A DNA stretch of 64,000 nt from Theobroma cacao (GCF_000208745.1 NC_030859.1:16560063-16624062); one strand, 5' to 3'; shown: positions 1 to 13,400, counted from the stretch's first letter. A program made the numbers and translations. The notes: generated by a model not told the origin, from the sequence alone.

Positions 1-416
1 AGACGAGAATTATTCTCGGAGTTGCATCCTAGAAAGTAAGGGTTCGTAGCCCTACACCTTCTTGGTCAGTTGGGGGCTCACGTGTCACTATAAAAGTAAT
101 TTTATACTTCAATTATTTGATTTAAAGTATGTATGAACATATTTATCTTTTACACCATGTTTTTGGCGAGTTTCGATATTTTTGAAGAAAAATGACGAAA
201 ATGCCCTTGTGAGCCAAAAAAATATATTTTATTGTTTTGATTTGGAAACGACTTATGATTTCTTGAAATGCAAGATTTAATAACTGTCGCTCACTAAGGA
301 GATGTGGAAGCTGATGCTAAGCCTTGTAGGGTTTCGAGCGGCATTCGGGGTAATGAGTGCCTATCGAGACGTCGAGGCAGTTGTCACTGGCCCGTTGGGA
401 GTTTCGGGTCGTGACA
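1..416 (+). mobile_element. LTR fragment, retrotransposon 3' end
   Basis: The stretch ends in GGGTCGTGACA at about 406-416, the TG...CA-type terminus common in plant Gypsy LTRs. GC content drops sharply after it. It contains short inverted GC-richer segments but no open reading frame. The left end lies outside the window, so the orientation and the Gypsy assignment are inferred from the terminal motif only. Confidence 0.4.
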
Positions 417-964
417 CTTTGACTAATTTATAATTTTGTACCTTTGTCTAATTTGTAATCTTTTTCTTACCTTCTTCATATATTTTTTTGAGATATACGC
501 AATTTTTTTGCTATTTTCCAAAGTTATCAATTAAATTAGGAATTTGATTAGAAGGGAATAAAAACACAATACATTAATTTATTAAACAAAGTTTTTATAC
601 CAAACAGACAGCCACGCAAGTAAAATGATATGATTTAATAGTTGACTAGACAAAATTAAACACTTTGATCGGCAAAAGAAAAGATTTTTATAACCCTCAA
701 TGACCAAGTATATACACCACCAAAAGCAAAACGAGAAAATCCAATGTTCAATATAATTTAGGAAACCAAGACACAAACGATGCATGTAATTTGTTATGTG
801 ATAATTACATGCAATAATTTTGCTCCTACTAGAGTTTAGTTCATATATATCTGTACTCCCTTGGAAATAAAAACTACATACAATATTTCCATCAATTTAT
901 GAAAAGTGCTGCTCCTCCATTTAACAGATTCATGCACTCTTTCAATAGTTTAAAAATAATCCCT
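417..964. other. AT-rich non-coding stretch
   Basis: I see no gene or recognisable element here. The short open frame on the minus strand at 582-785 has no domain and looks like chance. This stretch may include the 5' end of the Helitron to its right, but I could not identify that terminus. Confidence 0.4.
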
Positions 965-1682
965 CTTAAATCACATGATAGTTTGCACATCTCTACACCT
1001 TTCATGATGGGAAACAACTATTTATTTTGACACCTTTATACAATTAGATCTATTTTAGTTTCATTTTTGATATTCATATAGTAGATTTGCTAATTTAGTT
1101 TGTCCTACCAATTCCCTTTGGAAAATGCAGCATCAAATTGTTCTTAAACAAAATTATGTAATTTTTTTTATATACGTTGTCCATCTAGGATTATGTCATG
1201 GTAACTATGGAGATTCAAAACCGAACAATGTAATTTTCAATGACGTTTTGAAGAGAACAACAAATATAATTGAAGTAAGACTTTCGATTCTGTTCTGGTT
1301 ATCTTCCAACTGTGGATATGGTCTTAAATCACATGATAGTTTGCACATCTCTACACCTTTCATGATGGGAAGCAACTATTTATTTTGACACCTTTATACA
1401 ATTAGATCTATTTTAGTTTCATTTTTGATGTTCATGTAATACATTTACTAATTTAGTTTTTACTACCAATCCCTTTGGAAAATGCAGCATCAAATTGTTC
1501 TTAAACAAAATTATGTAATTTTTTTTATTTACGTTGTCCATCTAGGATTATGTCATGGTAACTATGGATATTCAAAATCGAACAATGTAATTTTCAATGA
1601 CGTATTGAAGAGAACAACAAATATAATTGAAGTAAGACTTTCGATTCTGTTCTGGTTATCTTCCAACTGTGGATATGGTCTT
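965..1682 (+). repeat. Direct tandem duplication, ~357 bp x 2
   Basis: Copy 1 runs from about 965 to 1322 and copy 2 from about 1323 to 1682. Both begin with CTTAAATCACATGATAGTTT and both contain the same 67-codon open stretch (starts at 1125 and 1482). The copies differ by only a few substitutions and one-base indels, so the duplication is recent relative to the decayed Helitron coding region. The peptide matches nothing I know. The unit may be a subterminal or promoter part of the Helitron. Confidence 0.85.
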
Positions 1683-2258
1683 TTGCTATTTAAGAGAACA
1701 TTTTGTTTCTTATTTACTTTTTTGTCTTAGGTTCTTTGCCATTCATTATAAAACATTTTGTTATTGTTCACCTTTCAATTTTGGGGATTATTGTTTTTAT
1801 TTCTTATAATTCTTATCGTTTGCTTGTTAACAAATGTTCTTTGTTATTTTTTTGTAAAACTGTTCGTTTGGTTTACGAATGAATACTTTTGACATTGGTT
1901 TCTATATATTTTGCTCGCAACCAATTCTGATTTTGTTTCTCTGTACTGCATGCGGCAATTTATGGCTATCCATTGCAACAAAATTTGACCTGTTGTTAAT
2001 CAGAGGTTTCGAAGGGACTACATCATGTGCTATAATGTGTTTTCACTTCATTTTACCTCTTATCAGTACATTTTATTTTATTTTTTGCTAGTTTCATTTC
2101 TCAACCTTTTTGTTTGAAGTTTTCACTTATACATATTACTTATCCAATTAACTAGAATGATAATCTAAAATTTCAGTATAAGTTTGTTTAATTTGTTAGA
2201 CTTTTTTATATAATAATATAAAAAGTATTTTAAGAATTTAGGGTTTATTTTTAAAACC

Positions 2259-5200
2259 ATGGATAAACTAAAGATAGCGAAACAAAATAGACATCATAGA
2301 TTAAAAATACTTAGAACTAAAAAATTATCTAAAATTAAAGGAAACTTTATAAAGCATCCATTTATATCTAAAGACAATAGTCCAAGTTGTAGTGGAGCAA
2401 CTTTTTCATCACGTAAAACATTTCAAACGCTTACTCATCTTGAACAACATAATCAATCATTAAATGCTATTGATTTATCTATTAGGGACCATGTCACTAT
2501 TTGTTCAACTGTCAATTCCAAAGGTGAGTTGGACAAGACTACGGTTAAACTTCTCAATGCTAGACTTACCATAGATTCATTGAACGCTGTTTGTCAAACA
2601 CAAGGAATCAATTTGACATCTTTGCCTACAAACAAATCCTTTAATTATACTTTAGCATCCACTGGGCCTATTCTTAGGAATTTCTATACTACTCATGAGT
2701 CAACTTCTTTTCAAAGTACCCAAACTGACTTAGCCATTCTTTGCTTTGATGGCCCAAATTATGTATGTCCATATTGGTCTGCTTACATGTGGTATGAGGA
2801 GCGAGCTGATGTATCTAAACAAAATCGAAATCTTACTTTTAGTCTTTGTTGTCAAGAAGGTATAGTCAAAATACCCAACTTTAAAGAAATACCTACTTTC
2901 TTAGATTACTTACTTACTGATAATACACATAATAAAGGTATAAAATTTAAACAAAATATAAGAATATATAATAGTATGTTTCAATTCACTTCATTAGGCG
3001 GTTGAATTGACCACTCAATCAACAATAGAAGAAGGCCTTACATATTCAAAATTAATGGCCAAGTGTACCATCGAATAAGCTCTCTACTCCCTATAAGTGG
3101 ACAAAAATCAAAATTCGCTCAATTATACATTTATGACATTGAAAATGAAATCTTAAATAGATTAGAAATCTATCATGATGATTTTAATAACAATTCTACT
3201 GATAAATCAATTGGTGAAGGTTTGATGAAAATGCTAGACAATAACAATTAAATAGCCAAAGTATTTAGAATGGCTAGAGATAGATTGACAACAACAAATT
3301 TCGCTACACTTCGACTGAGACTTATGGCATCTCGAGATCAATCACAACTAACCTATAGACTACCTGTCACATCTGAAATTGTTGGTTTGATCATTAGCAA
3401 TTTAGGAGAGTATGATGGCTAACGAGATATTATAGTAGATCATATTAGTGAAGGTCTTAAATGAATTAGCGAGGTGCACCCTTCTTTTATGGCCATGCGA
3501 TATCCTCTTCTTTTCCCTTACGGTGAAGATGGATTTACGCTTGATATAAGTTATGTTGATTCACTTTCAAGAAAAAAACCTAAACGAAAATGTGTTACAA
3601 TGCAAGAATATTATACATATATAATTCAACAACGATTGACTTATAAAAAAACATTGTTAAGAGGTGGTAGGTTATTTCAGCAATTTATAGTTGACGCATA
3701 TGCTATTATTGAAGAAGAAAGATTATTGTTCATAAGAAAAAATAAAAAATAATTAAGAGCTAAATTGTATAAAGGAATAAAAGATGCCTTTGCTAGAGGT
3801 AACAATAATGCTAATACCTTAGGAAAACGTATTGTCCTTCCTTCTAGCTTTACTGGTAGTCCTCGATATTTATTACAAAACTATCAAGATTCCATGGCAA
3901 TCTGTAGATACTATGGTTGCCCAGATCTCTTTATCACGTTTACATGCAATGCTAAATGGAAAGAAATTCAAGATGCATTAAGCTCAATTCCGAATCAAAA
4001 ACCTGAAGACAGACCTGATATAACATCAAGGGTTTTTAAGATAAAGCTTCATTATTTAATGGATGATTTAATGAAGAACAAACATTTTGGTGTTCCAACA
4101 ACTGGTAAGTAAAAATTGTTTTGCTTTACGATTATATTTTGACATTGCCAAATATACTCATTTTTCACCAAACAATATTAAACATTTAACATCCTTATCA
4201 ATTATTATTGTTTTCTTTTCATCGTGTGACTTATACTATTGAATTTAAAAAACAAGGGCTACCCCATGTCATATCCTCCTTTGGCTCCATCATGATTCTA
4301 AGTGTTCATCACCTGATGATGTAGATAAAATTATAGCAGCTGAATTGCCTCACAAGTTTGTTGACCCTATTGGGTACAAAGCTATTGCTGAATTCATGGT
4401 CCATGGCCCATGTGGCCTTGCCCAACCAAGCTCCCCCTGCATGATCAAAGGATTTTGCTCAAAATACTACCCAAAAGACTTCCAAACAAAGACTGTAATA
4501 AATGAAGATGGATTTCCAATATATCGAACAAGAGATATCCTAAATTGTGTGACAACCAAGAATAATATTAAATTAGATAATCAATATGTAGTACCCCATA
4601 ATAGAGATTTGGTTGTCAAATATCAGGCAGACATTAATGTCAAAATTTGTGGTCAATCTCAAGCTATAAAATACCTTTTCAAGTACATCAACAAAGGTCC
4701 TAATAGAGCACGAATCATCTTAGAAAATAGAAACTCAAATGGTCAAGCACACAATAGTCATGCAAATTTAAGTAACCTTGACAAACAACAAGAAGAACAT
4801 ATAGAGCTCGATGAAATCAAAGCTTGTTTAGATTGTAGATACTTATCAGCATATGAAGCATGCTGGAGACTTTTTGCTTTTCCAATACACCATAGAAAGC
4901 CTATCGTCCAAAGGTTAATTGTCCATCGACCTAAACAACAAAACATTTATTTTCATGATCATGAGAATAAATTAGGCGTTATCCATAGACCAAGCATTAC
5001 TAAAACAACTTTCACTGAATGGATGATTTGCAACAAAAATGATGAAAATGGTCATCATTTATTTTATGTTGATTTCTCAATTGAATATGTTTGGCATCAA
5101 CAAGAATGTAAATGGAAAAAGCGAAAACAAAGTAAGTCTATAAGTAGGATAAATTATGTGCATCCAGCTTTTGGAGAGTTGTATTATTTATGTATCTTAT

Positions 5201-7174
5201 TAAATGTAATTAAAGGAGCAACTAGCTTTGAATACATTAGAACTATGGATGAGATCACTTATAAAACTTATCAAGAAACTTGCCAGGTTTTAAGTTTGTT
5301 AGAAAATGATTTAGAGTGGAATGATGCAATTGTTCAAGCTTCTCAATGGACTTTTAGCAAACAATTAAGTCAATTATTTGTCGCTATCACCAAGTTTTGT
5401 CAAGTTGCAAATCCTCTTAACCTTTGTGAAAATCATTGGAAACTTTTTGTTGAAGATATTGAATATAAGATCAAGCAAGCCTTTGGAAACTTACAATACA
5501 CAATCCATGAAAATGATCTTAAAAATTATGTTTTGATTTCCCTAGAAGATCTCTTCAATAAAAATTGTACTTTATTATCTGAATTTAGATTACCTATGCC
5601 AAACCAAGGAAATATCATTTACTATCATGATAAGCTAATACATGAAGAAATAAATTACAACTTATTTGACCTTTAGCAATTACATTTGAATTTAATCACA
5701 ACCTTAAACATTGAACAAAAACAAATATACCAATGCATTAAACAATCAATTGACAATGATGAAGGGCAAATGATATTTGTATATGAACATGGTGGTATAG
5801 GAAAACCTTATCTATGGAATACAATTATATCAAGCATTAGATCTGTAGGCAAAATAGTCTTGGCTGTTGCCTCCTCTGGTATTGCTTATTTGTTATTACC
5901 TGGAGGTCGAACTGCTCACTCAAGATTCAAAATCTGTTTTGATATCAATGAATATTCTACATGGCAAATCAAACAAGGAATTCAATTAGCAAGATTAGTC
6001 CAAGCTTGTAGTCTAATAGTGTGGGATGAGGCACTTATGGTTCATAGACATTGTTTTTGAAGCCATAAATAGAACTCTTAAAGATATACTAAACCAAGAT
6101 TCCAATGAAGCAATTGACAAACCTTTTGGAGGAAAAACACTTCTACTAGGAGCAGATTTTAGGCAAATCTTACCAGTTATTGAATCTGGTCATAAAACAA
6201 ATATTATAAATGCTGCAATTAACCAATCACCATTATAGTCTAAATGTAAGGTGTTTAAATTGAAAACTAACATGAGATTATTGAGACCTGACTTAAGCAA
6301 AGAATCAAAGAAAGAGATTGAAACATTTGCACAGTGGCAATTAGATGTTGGTGATGGAAACCTACACTCAACGACCATGGTAAATAATGGTGATGAATCT
6401 GATTACATACCATTACCTAATGATTTGTTGGTCCTATAATACATAACCCAATCAATGATATCATTTTTTTTTGTTTATAATGATTTTGATAAATTTCATG
6501 CTGATCCTGAATACCTTAGACAAAGAGTTATAGTTATGCCCTATAATGAAACAGCTGATTTAATAAATGCATACACATTAGATCTACAACCAAGATGCAC
6601 AAAAACCTATTTCAATCATGATTCCATTTCCCAAACAAGTGACGAAGTATCAAACCATGAATTACTATACCCAACAGAATTCTTAAACTCATTGAAATTC
6701 CTTAGCCTTCCATACCATGCTTTGCACTTAAAAAAAGGTGCCATTGTCATGCTACTTATAAACATAAACCAAAATTCTGGCCTATGTAATGGAACAAAAC
6801 TTATTATCACACAATTAGCTCTTAATATCATTGAAGGCAAAACCATATCCTCAAATCAGACGACAAACAAGTTTTTCATTCCACGCATATTCTTAATAGC
6901 AAAACATCCAAAATGGCCATTTGTTTTCACAAGAAAACAATTGCCCATCAAGCTATCTTATGCCATGACGATCAACAAAAGCCAAGGCCAAACTCTTGAA
7001 AAAATAGGTATATATCTACCTAAGCCTGTTTTCACACATGGTCAATTATACGTTGCTCTTTCTAGAGTCACATCTAGAAACAGATTGCATATTATGGCCA
7101 CTGATGAGAATGGTTCAAGTGTTAATGAAACCAAGAACATTGTTTTCCAAGAAATATTTGATAATTTAGTTTAA
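2259..7174 (+). pseudogene. Helitron Rep/helicase pseudogene
   Basis: A functional protein of this family would nick and join DNA (HUH Rep) and unwind it (PIF1-type SF1 helicase). In order I see: a basic N-terminus; the Helitron-like N domain with a HPSFMAMRYPLLFPYGEDG block near 3474; a 152-bp intron with GTAAGT donor (4105-4256); the HUH region near 4260-4300 (LPH..HILLWL), broken by one missing base; the two-tyrosine motif YLFKYINKG near 4672; a Walker A-like block near 5790 (GGIGKP, where GGTGKT is expected); Walker B VWDEA near 6020; and the C-terminal helicase block with [10 protein letters not shown] and LYVALSRV near 6970-7060. In-frame stops lie near 3003, 3249, 3419, 3462, 3750, 5674, 6236 and 6437, and frameshifts near 4270 and 6056. 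It is inactive as written. Confidence 0.92.
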
Positions 7175-8034
7175 GGTTCGTATCTATCCTTATATACAAA
7201 AAAATGCTCGTACTACTTTCACAATCATGACTCATATTTTCCCAAAAACACATTTTATTTCACATTTAGATTCTATTTATAATTTGATTTTGTACATGAT
7301 CATTGTTCATCTAATTTTTATTTCGCTACTCCAAAACCTTCCTTTCATTTCTTTTTAGTTTTCATTCTTCATTTTTTGGTTTGTATGCCTTGTTGTTGGT
7401 GATTTCTCTCTTTGATTATAGCCCAAAATACTCACACACAGTCACTTTTTGGTTAGTTTTGTTATCTTTAGATGATAATTTCCATTCCCAATTGTATGAT
7501 TTCACTTTAATTATTCGCTGTTAAAGGCGATACTTCAAAATGCTACTCAATTATACAACAAAAGTGATTCATCACACAATTAACTTAGATTTAGAGATTA
7601 TTACCTACAATTAAGATGATTCATACTTACAACTTCGATTAAGGATTATCCTTAATAATAATAAACGAAACTTCTCTAGAAAAAAAGTCTACCTTTTAGC
7701 TAAGGATGCACGCACCAAGGGGAAATTAAAGCAAAAAAATGCATATGCATTTGCCTACACTTTTGGCCTATAGATCATGTATTTGTCTTTGGTTTACCTT
7801 TAACAATAAGCAAATAAATACCCTTTTTTCTTTTATTAAAAACATGTTTGATAGATACATTTTTGATAATTTTTTGTTCGTTTACTTTCATCTTTAATCT
7901 GTTGAGAAAAAAGTTTGATTGTTTTCCATTTGTTGTTTATAAATGTGATCATGAACATAAGAACATTCAGTATGAATTACTAAACAGCTTAGATAGATAT
8001 TAACCATTTATCTTATCTTATTTACATTCATTAT
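7175..8034. other. Helitron non-coding spacer
   Basis: AT-rich sequence between the helicase stop and the possible OB-fold remnant. No supported open frame, RNA gene or repeat is visible. Confidence 0.5.
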
Positions 8035-8520
8035 AGGTCTTTCCATTTCAATTAGTCCCCTTGAATACTTATCTTCCTTATGGAAATACTAAGTTCACAG
8101 CCTTTGGTAGCCCAAACTTTGATGACACTTTCGCCAACAATGTATGTTCTGTCCTTCAAACACAAGATCACAACAAAACTACAATCTTTGTAGTCAATCA
8201 TGTCCAATTATTTCAAGCAAAGGTTTTTAACTTTAACTAATATATTGCTATAAATGTTTGCTTAGTTAAATTATTTATTTTCCTATTTGCATAACTAACA
8301 AACCTGTTTACATTAGTTTTAGTCATCCCTTATTTTTTTTGTTGACTTTTACATTTATCAACATTTTTTATTTCCCCACCTTAACCATTTATTTTAGAAT
8401 CATTAACACTTAATGAATCAAGCTGTAAAGTACTTTGCTGCATCTACAAGTTTTCCCTTTGTCATTCTGATCAATGCTCAGATGGATGTATATCCTATCC
8501 TCAGGAAAGATATTTTGGGA
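8035..8520 (+). pseudogene. Possible RPA-like OB-fold remnant in Helitron
   Basis: Around 8038-8225 one frame reads LPYGNTKFTAFGSPNFDD and then TTIFVVNHVQLFQAK. This has the spacing of a plant RPA70-like OB fold, in which a beta strand ending in VV is followed by a short loop and a FxGK-like step. A second open stretch near 8415-8520 may be the next exon. Plant Helitrons often carry RPA70-like genes downstream of or beside Rep/helicase, which supports the idea. The match is short, no start or splice sites are clear, and it may be wrong. Confidence 0.35.
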
Positions 8521-9095
8521 GCATGGTATGTTCAAATTCAACCAACTCCAAGAATTAATTGTAATTGTTGGATGACAAAATATTGAAGATAGATTTCTTC
8601 ATTTGATAAGTATATTTTGTGGATTTTTGTTTCCAAGAACCAAGCAAATCTTATAACAAAAAAAAAAAAAAACCCTTGAAACATGGTTAGATATACAATA
8701 TGATCTTTTTTTTTTCTTAAGTTACCTCTGGCTTGCTACAACATGTCTTTTTTTTTTTAGCTTTTTGTCCATATTGAGGCACTTTTGTTTATATATTTTT
8801 CAAATTTTATTAATATATGAAATCCTTTCTATCTAAACAATCAAATTTTGTTCTTTCCTTTCACTAAATTTTTTTGGTATGTAATTAATTTATATACTTA
8901 TTTTATTTTGTACAACATTGGTAAAATCATTATACAGCTTTTATATTAACGATTCAATATGATTCATAATAATCCATACCTTATTTTAATTTTGTTCATA
9001 AACATTAACTTTTTGTAAGCTAACTAAATAAATAATCCAAATTTGTCAACAACCATGTAATAATGTTTTGCTTTGCGCTCAACATTATATAAAAT
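8521..9095. other. Helitron AT-rich 3' region
   Basis: No gene is visible. The stretch is rich in A and T homopolymers and leads into the conserved 3' terminus. Confidence 0.5.
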
Positions 9096-9208
9096 TTTGT
9101 CTATACATAACTTTGCTTTGAGTGCTAACAAGTCTAACTCAATTTTCTCTCCAGTCAAATAAAAAGTCTTTTATTTCACCCCAACGCAATGCGGGGGTTC
9201 AATCCTAG
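9096..9208 (+). promoter_or_regulatory. Helitron 3' terminus (hairpin and CTAG)
   Basis: The last ~110 bases end in a GC-rich short hairpin (CCCC at 9179-9182 pairing with GGGG near 9193-9197), then TTCAATC and CTAG. In Helitrons this hairpin and CTRR end signal termination of rolling-circle transfer. A near-identical block occurs at 55866-55978 on the opposite strand, which confirms the boundary at 9208. Confidence 0.9.
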
Positions 9209-10229
9209 TATGAATTGCAAAGTAAGCCCATCAAATGCTTTAATGACAAAATAATTTGTCAAGAAATTATTAACGTTTTGATTTTGAGTACTTGACAAAA
9301 TATTGCTTTCTTTTTAAGATTAAATTTTAAATTACATTTTTTACCTTTGAATTAAACAAATATTTTCATAGTTTTATCTTTTTTCTCTTAAAAGAATTAA
9401 AAAATATCACGATAACTTTGTAATATGTTTTAAAATATTATATATATTATATAATCTTGAGTTTAAACTCAAACTTGATTTTAGTTCAATTATAATCAAA
9501 TAATGCATTTCGTAAAGACATTATAATCAAATAAAATTTAAATAACATGCACACAAGTATTTGGCTCATTAGTTGGTATATGCTTTTTTGTCTAAAAAGT
9601 CGAGTTCGAATCTCCTTTTCCCTAATTATAAAAAAAAATAAAAATAACATGAATATTTATCAAAATTAAAATTGAATCTAACTCAACTTAAGCTTAAGAA
9701 TTTTACCATAACAAACTTGGTTGTTAGTCACTTTACTTTTTAATGACAAAGAAAAGAATTATGCATGAACAAGTCTGTGTAACTTCCAAGCCTTTCAACA
9801 TTGAAACGATTCCGTTGGAAATGGCCCCAATGGCAATGGGCAATTAGGATTTAATCAAATAGTTTTAAATTCTAACTAGTAATGTCTCTTTTTATATCAA
9901 AAAAAGAAGAAAAAACAATAGGTTGGAATTGGATTGAAATGGTTTTAAGTTCCACTTGACATTGGCAACTTACTTTAATGGGAACAAAAGGGAAATGTAA
10001 ATAAAAGTGAAGGAATATTTGATTTATTTACAGTGTATAATTTTTATAAAAGGTTGGTATTATTCAAAGGGTTTCGAGCTTGCTCAGGAAAGAAATCACA
10101 TTCATATAAAGCAACAAAATATAAACATACAAAACCGAAACCACCTTTGGATTACTTATGTTGCCTTATTGATTGGTTAAAAGCAAATATAAACAAACAT
10201 ATGTTCAGCCATATACCTCGAGAAGTGAT
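9209..10229. other. Intergenic AT-rich DNA
   Basis: Apart from the SINE-like relic inside it, this stretch shows no gene. The region after 9660 contains only low-complexity AT sequence and short chance frames. Confidence 0.5.
9540..9645 (+). mobile_element. tRNA-derived SINE-like relic
   Basis: A box A-like segment (TGGCTCATTAGTTGGTA, ~9562-9578) is followed ~25 bases later by a clear box B (GAGTTCGAATCTCC, ~9602-9615), then a short pyrimidine stretch and an A-rich tail. This is the internal Pol III promoter layout of tRNA-derived plant SINEs. No tRNA cloverleaf can be drawn, so it is not a functional tRNA gene. No target-site duplication was established. Confidence 0.5.
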
Positions 10230-11750
10230 TTTCAAAAGTCACATGTCAAAATCACTTCACTTGATTGTACATCAAAGCTTGGTTGTCGTAAACCAAAGTT
10301 GTCCAAGTATCTAACCTCTAATAATGATCCACATAGATGTCAATTGAAAAACCTTCATTAGGTTGGGATTATGTGGTGCCCTGATGCTATGCTAATAGCC
10401 AAGCTTCTTTGAAAAATCTCACCTTTCAAAGATTATTTGTTTTTGGCTTTAAAAGAAAATAAGAAAATTTTTCTTAAGAAAATGACGCCTAAGGCGTAGG
10501 TTTTTCACTTTTATTTTTACATTGTTTTTTCTCACTTCTTTCTTACAAAGTGCAACACACATATAAAAGGTATTTATAGTTAGGTAAATATGTTGATCTA
10601 ACTTTTGGTTTATTGCATTTTAATTCTTCCACTTAATTAAACAATTTAATGAAGTCCATATTGGAAATTTCTAATTTCCAATTAAATACCTGTTCTATTT
10701 TAATTTCACATTGTTATCTTATTGTGTATGACCTATTAGGTCCCCAACATTTTGCAATAAATATAAATCAATTCAATTAATAATATATATTTATATTTAT
10801 AGATCATGAGCGTTATTTAGCAATATATCATGACCACTCAAATATCAAGAGAGTCAATATAGGTTGATTGATCTTTCAGTATATAGTATTTTAATGTAAT
10901 TCAATCCTTTCAACATAAGTCCCAGATAGATAAAAAAGTTTGGCTTAGTGTCTACTTTCTAACTTATCCATATTAGTTCTGAAACTTCCATATTGACCTA
11001 CCAAGATTCCCTTGTCCAAGGACTTTCAATTAATATAAGTTAGGAGCAAATGAGATATGTCATCTTCAAATCACTTGGGGTGATGAATCCTCTTTAGGCT
11101 ACTCATTTATCTTCACATGCTTTATGCCATACCTAAAAGTACCCTGTTTAGGCATTTGGTCACCTTTAAATCTATATTGGCGAAATCAAAGCATGACAAT
11201 TCAAATACAAGATGATCTAGTATTACAAGTCTAAAAATTACGTACACTACTAACACATGAAAGTATTTTTATAGATACTTGAATGAAAAACCAAACTCTC
11301 ATAGTGAGTCATGTTCAGTGAACTTATTCCTTAACAAGCACCCACATTCTATCTCTAAGTATATCACATACTTCAACCTCTGAAACCTATTGCTTACTTC
11401 TAAAGTAAGGAAACTTAGCATGTACCAGTCTTTGAGCATTGTCAATGCCTTTATTCTCAACAATACAATGACTAGGAACATATTTAAGAACAAGACTTTA
11501 ATGCATAAGAATCTCATAATTTAACTTTTATTATTTCTTTGTAAGGTCATTATATTTCAAGGACTTCATCTATATAAGTCTCTCATGACTGTTTATAAAT
11601 AAACTCATAGATAAAAAAATACCTCACACATTATATAAAATATTCATAATGTATTTAACATTAAATATGACTAATTAATATACTGTTTTACAAATACAAG
11701 ATCAATTGTCTTACAGAGCTTACATTAACATTACTTTGGAACCTTATTAT
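10230..11750 (+). mobile_element. Diverged Copia-type LTR copy A
   Basis: This region is alignable by eye with the LTR at 33423-36594. Shared blocks include CTTGGTTGT followed by AAACCAAAG.TGTCCAAG, then GGGGTGATGA.TCCT (about 11078 here, 35961 there), then TTCACATGCTT.ATG, and GTTCAGTGAACTT near 11310. Divergence is high (roughly a third of positions). No TG...CA ends or internal coding sequence remain, so it is an old truncated LTR. Its ends are approximate. Confidence 0.65.
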
Positions 11751-13400
11751 TTTGAAGGAAATAAAAGGTAGACTTTATTCTTTTTACTTCATTAATGAAG
11801 TATAAGGATTTGGTAGCTTAATAATGTATAAAAGCTATACACTGTCAGTGCATCAAATATTAATTCTAAAAGTAAACATTTTATATCTGTTTCTCTCCAA
11901 TCCAAATTTGATTCGAGAAAAAAAATCATGCCATGTTTACAAGGAGGAATGTGCTCTCTCCAAATGCTGGATTGTAAAGGCACCACTGCACAAAGAGAAA
12001 AAGAAAGATTTTTTGCCAGTTGGATGAGTAATAATAGCACACATTAGTGCACATGCAACTTTTTTACATGAGGGCTAGAAAAAAATTTTCCTTCCAACTG
12101 AAGAAACCAATACAAAAAACAGCAAAATCATGGGGAAGGTGAGGGGAATGAAAAATTGATTTCCCATTCAAAATCTTCTTATCATCTTGTCTTTGCCTAC
12201 CTTTGCTTTTGCAATATTCCAATCATGTGAAGAGTTTTATAAATATTTTGTCATGTACTCAAAATTATAACGTTAAATGAGATAATTTCTTAGCAAATTA
12301 TTTTGTCATTAAAGCATTTAATGGACTTACTTTGGTTTTCAACATATATTAAAAAAGGTAATTAAATCTTTTTGTTTTTTTTAAATGGATTATCAAATAA
12401 TCTCATTAAAATGAAGAAAATTTAAGTGATAATAGTTTTAATGATGATATTTATAAAAATAACTTTATAAAATATTAAATTTTTTTATAAGACAGGAATT
12501 TAAACTTAATTTTTACAAATAAGATAAATTAATGTATCTATTATGGACAAAAAAAAGATTTATATTTATTTCTTAATACTATGAATGTTTTACACTTAAA
12601 CATTTGGCTTATTAATAAGTACACATATCATCTACTCAAAGATTTATATTTTTTAAATATTTTTTATTCAATTTAATCTCTAAATACCTCAATTTTGTTT
12701 AATTTAATTTATGTACTGTATATTTTTGTTTAATTTAATTTTTATGACATGACTTAAATTTTCCTTTCAATTTGCTAAGTCATATCAATGCTACATGGCA
12801 CTGTTAGGTTAGCATGTCAAAGTAACATGGTGCTACCACATCAGTATTTGTATCTCACTTCATGAACACGACAGTAAAATCTATCACATCCATTTTGATG
12901 TTATCATCTCTAATAGTAAATTTAGACAATGTAAGGGAGGATGACTAAATTGTTCTAATTTTTAAAATCGAAAGACTAAATTAATAAAAATGTATGGGTA
13001 CAAGGACTATTTGGATACTTATAACTTGTTAAGATAATAACCATTAAAAAAAAGTGTTACGAATGTTTGTATAAATGTTTTATAACACTAATTTAGATCA
13101 AACGAGACAACCATGACAGATCAAATACATCAGTAAACTTATACAGAAGTGTAATTTAATTTGAAAATTTATATTTGATTATGTATATCTATCAAAACTA
13201 AATCTCTTAACTTTATAAATTCTATCTATATAAGATTATTCTCTTATTTTATTTATAAATACAAACTATCTTTTTATTTTATTAATAATTTTCTCAAGTT
13301 CTGAAATTATATTTCACTAACACATCTTAAGTTGAGTTGCAGGTTTTTATTTTATTTCAATGAGTTGTAATCTTAGCTTACTGGAACTATAGAGAGTCCC
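11751..13400. other. AT-rich upstream region of VPS36
   Basis: No gene is visible. A possible degenerate inverted-repeat element lies at about 12640-13040: AATTTAATCTCTAAATACC near its left end and the complement of CCAAATAGTCCTTGTACCC at its right end resemble MITE-type ends, but the match is weak. A TATA-like TCTATATAAGAT lies near 13227, about 260 bases upstream of the VPS36 start codon. Confidence 0.4.

Larger units (their letters stand above)
965..9208 (+). mobile_element. Helitron, autonomous-type, decayed
   Basis: This rolling-circle DNA transposon holds a Rep/helicase pseudogene (2259-7174), a possible replication-protein-A remnant (about 8035-8520) and a canonical 3' terminus. The 3' end has a CCCC...GGGG hairpin at about 9179-9197, then a short spacer and CTAG at 9205-9208. 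The next base is T, as expected for insertion between A and T. The start given here is a guess, because the 5' TC terminus could not be identified. The same ~110-bp 3' end recurs at 55866 on the minus strand. Confidence 0.8.

Noticed and set aside
1125..1730. Two short duplicated genes
   Set aside because: The open frames are identical because the DNA is duplicated; composition is AT-driven and no domain is visible.
9602..9615. tRNA gene
   Set aside because: Box B is good, but no acceptor stem or cloverleaf can be formed; it fits a SINE relic instead.
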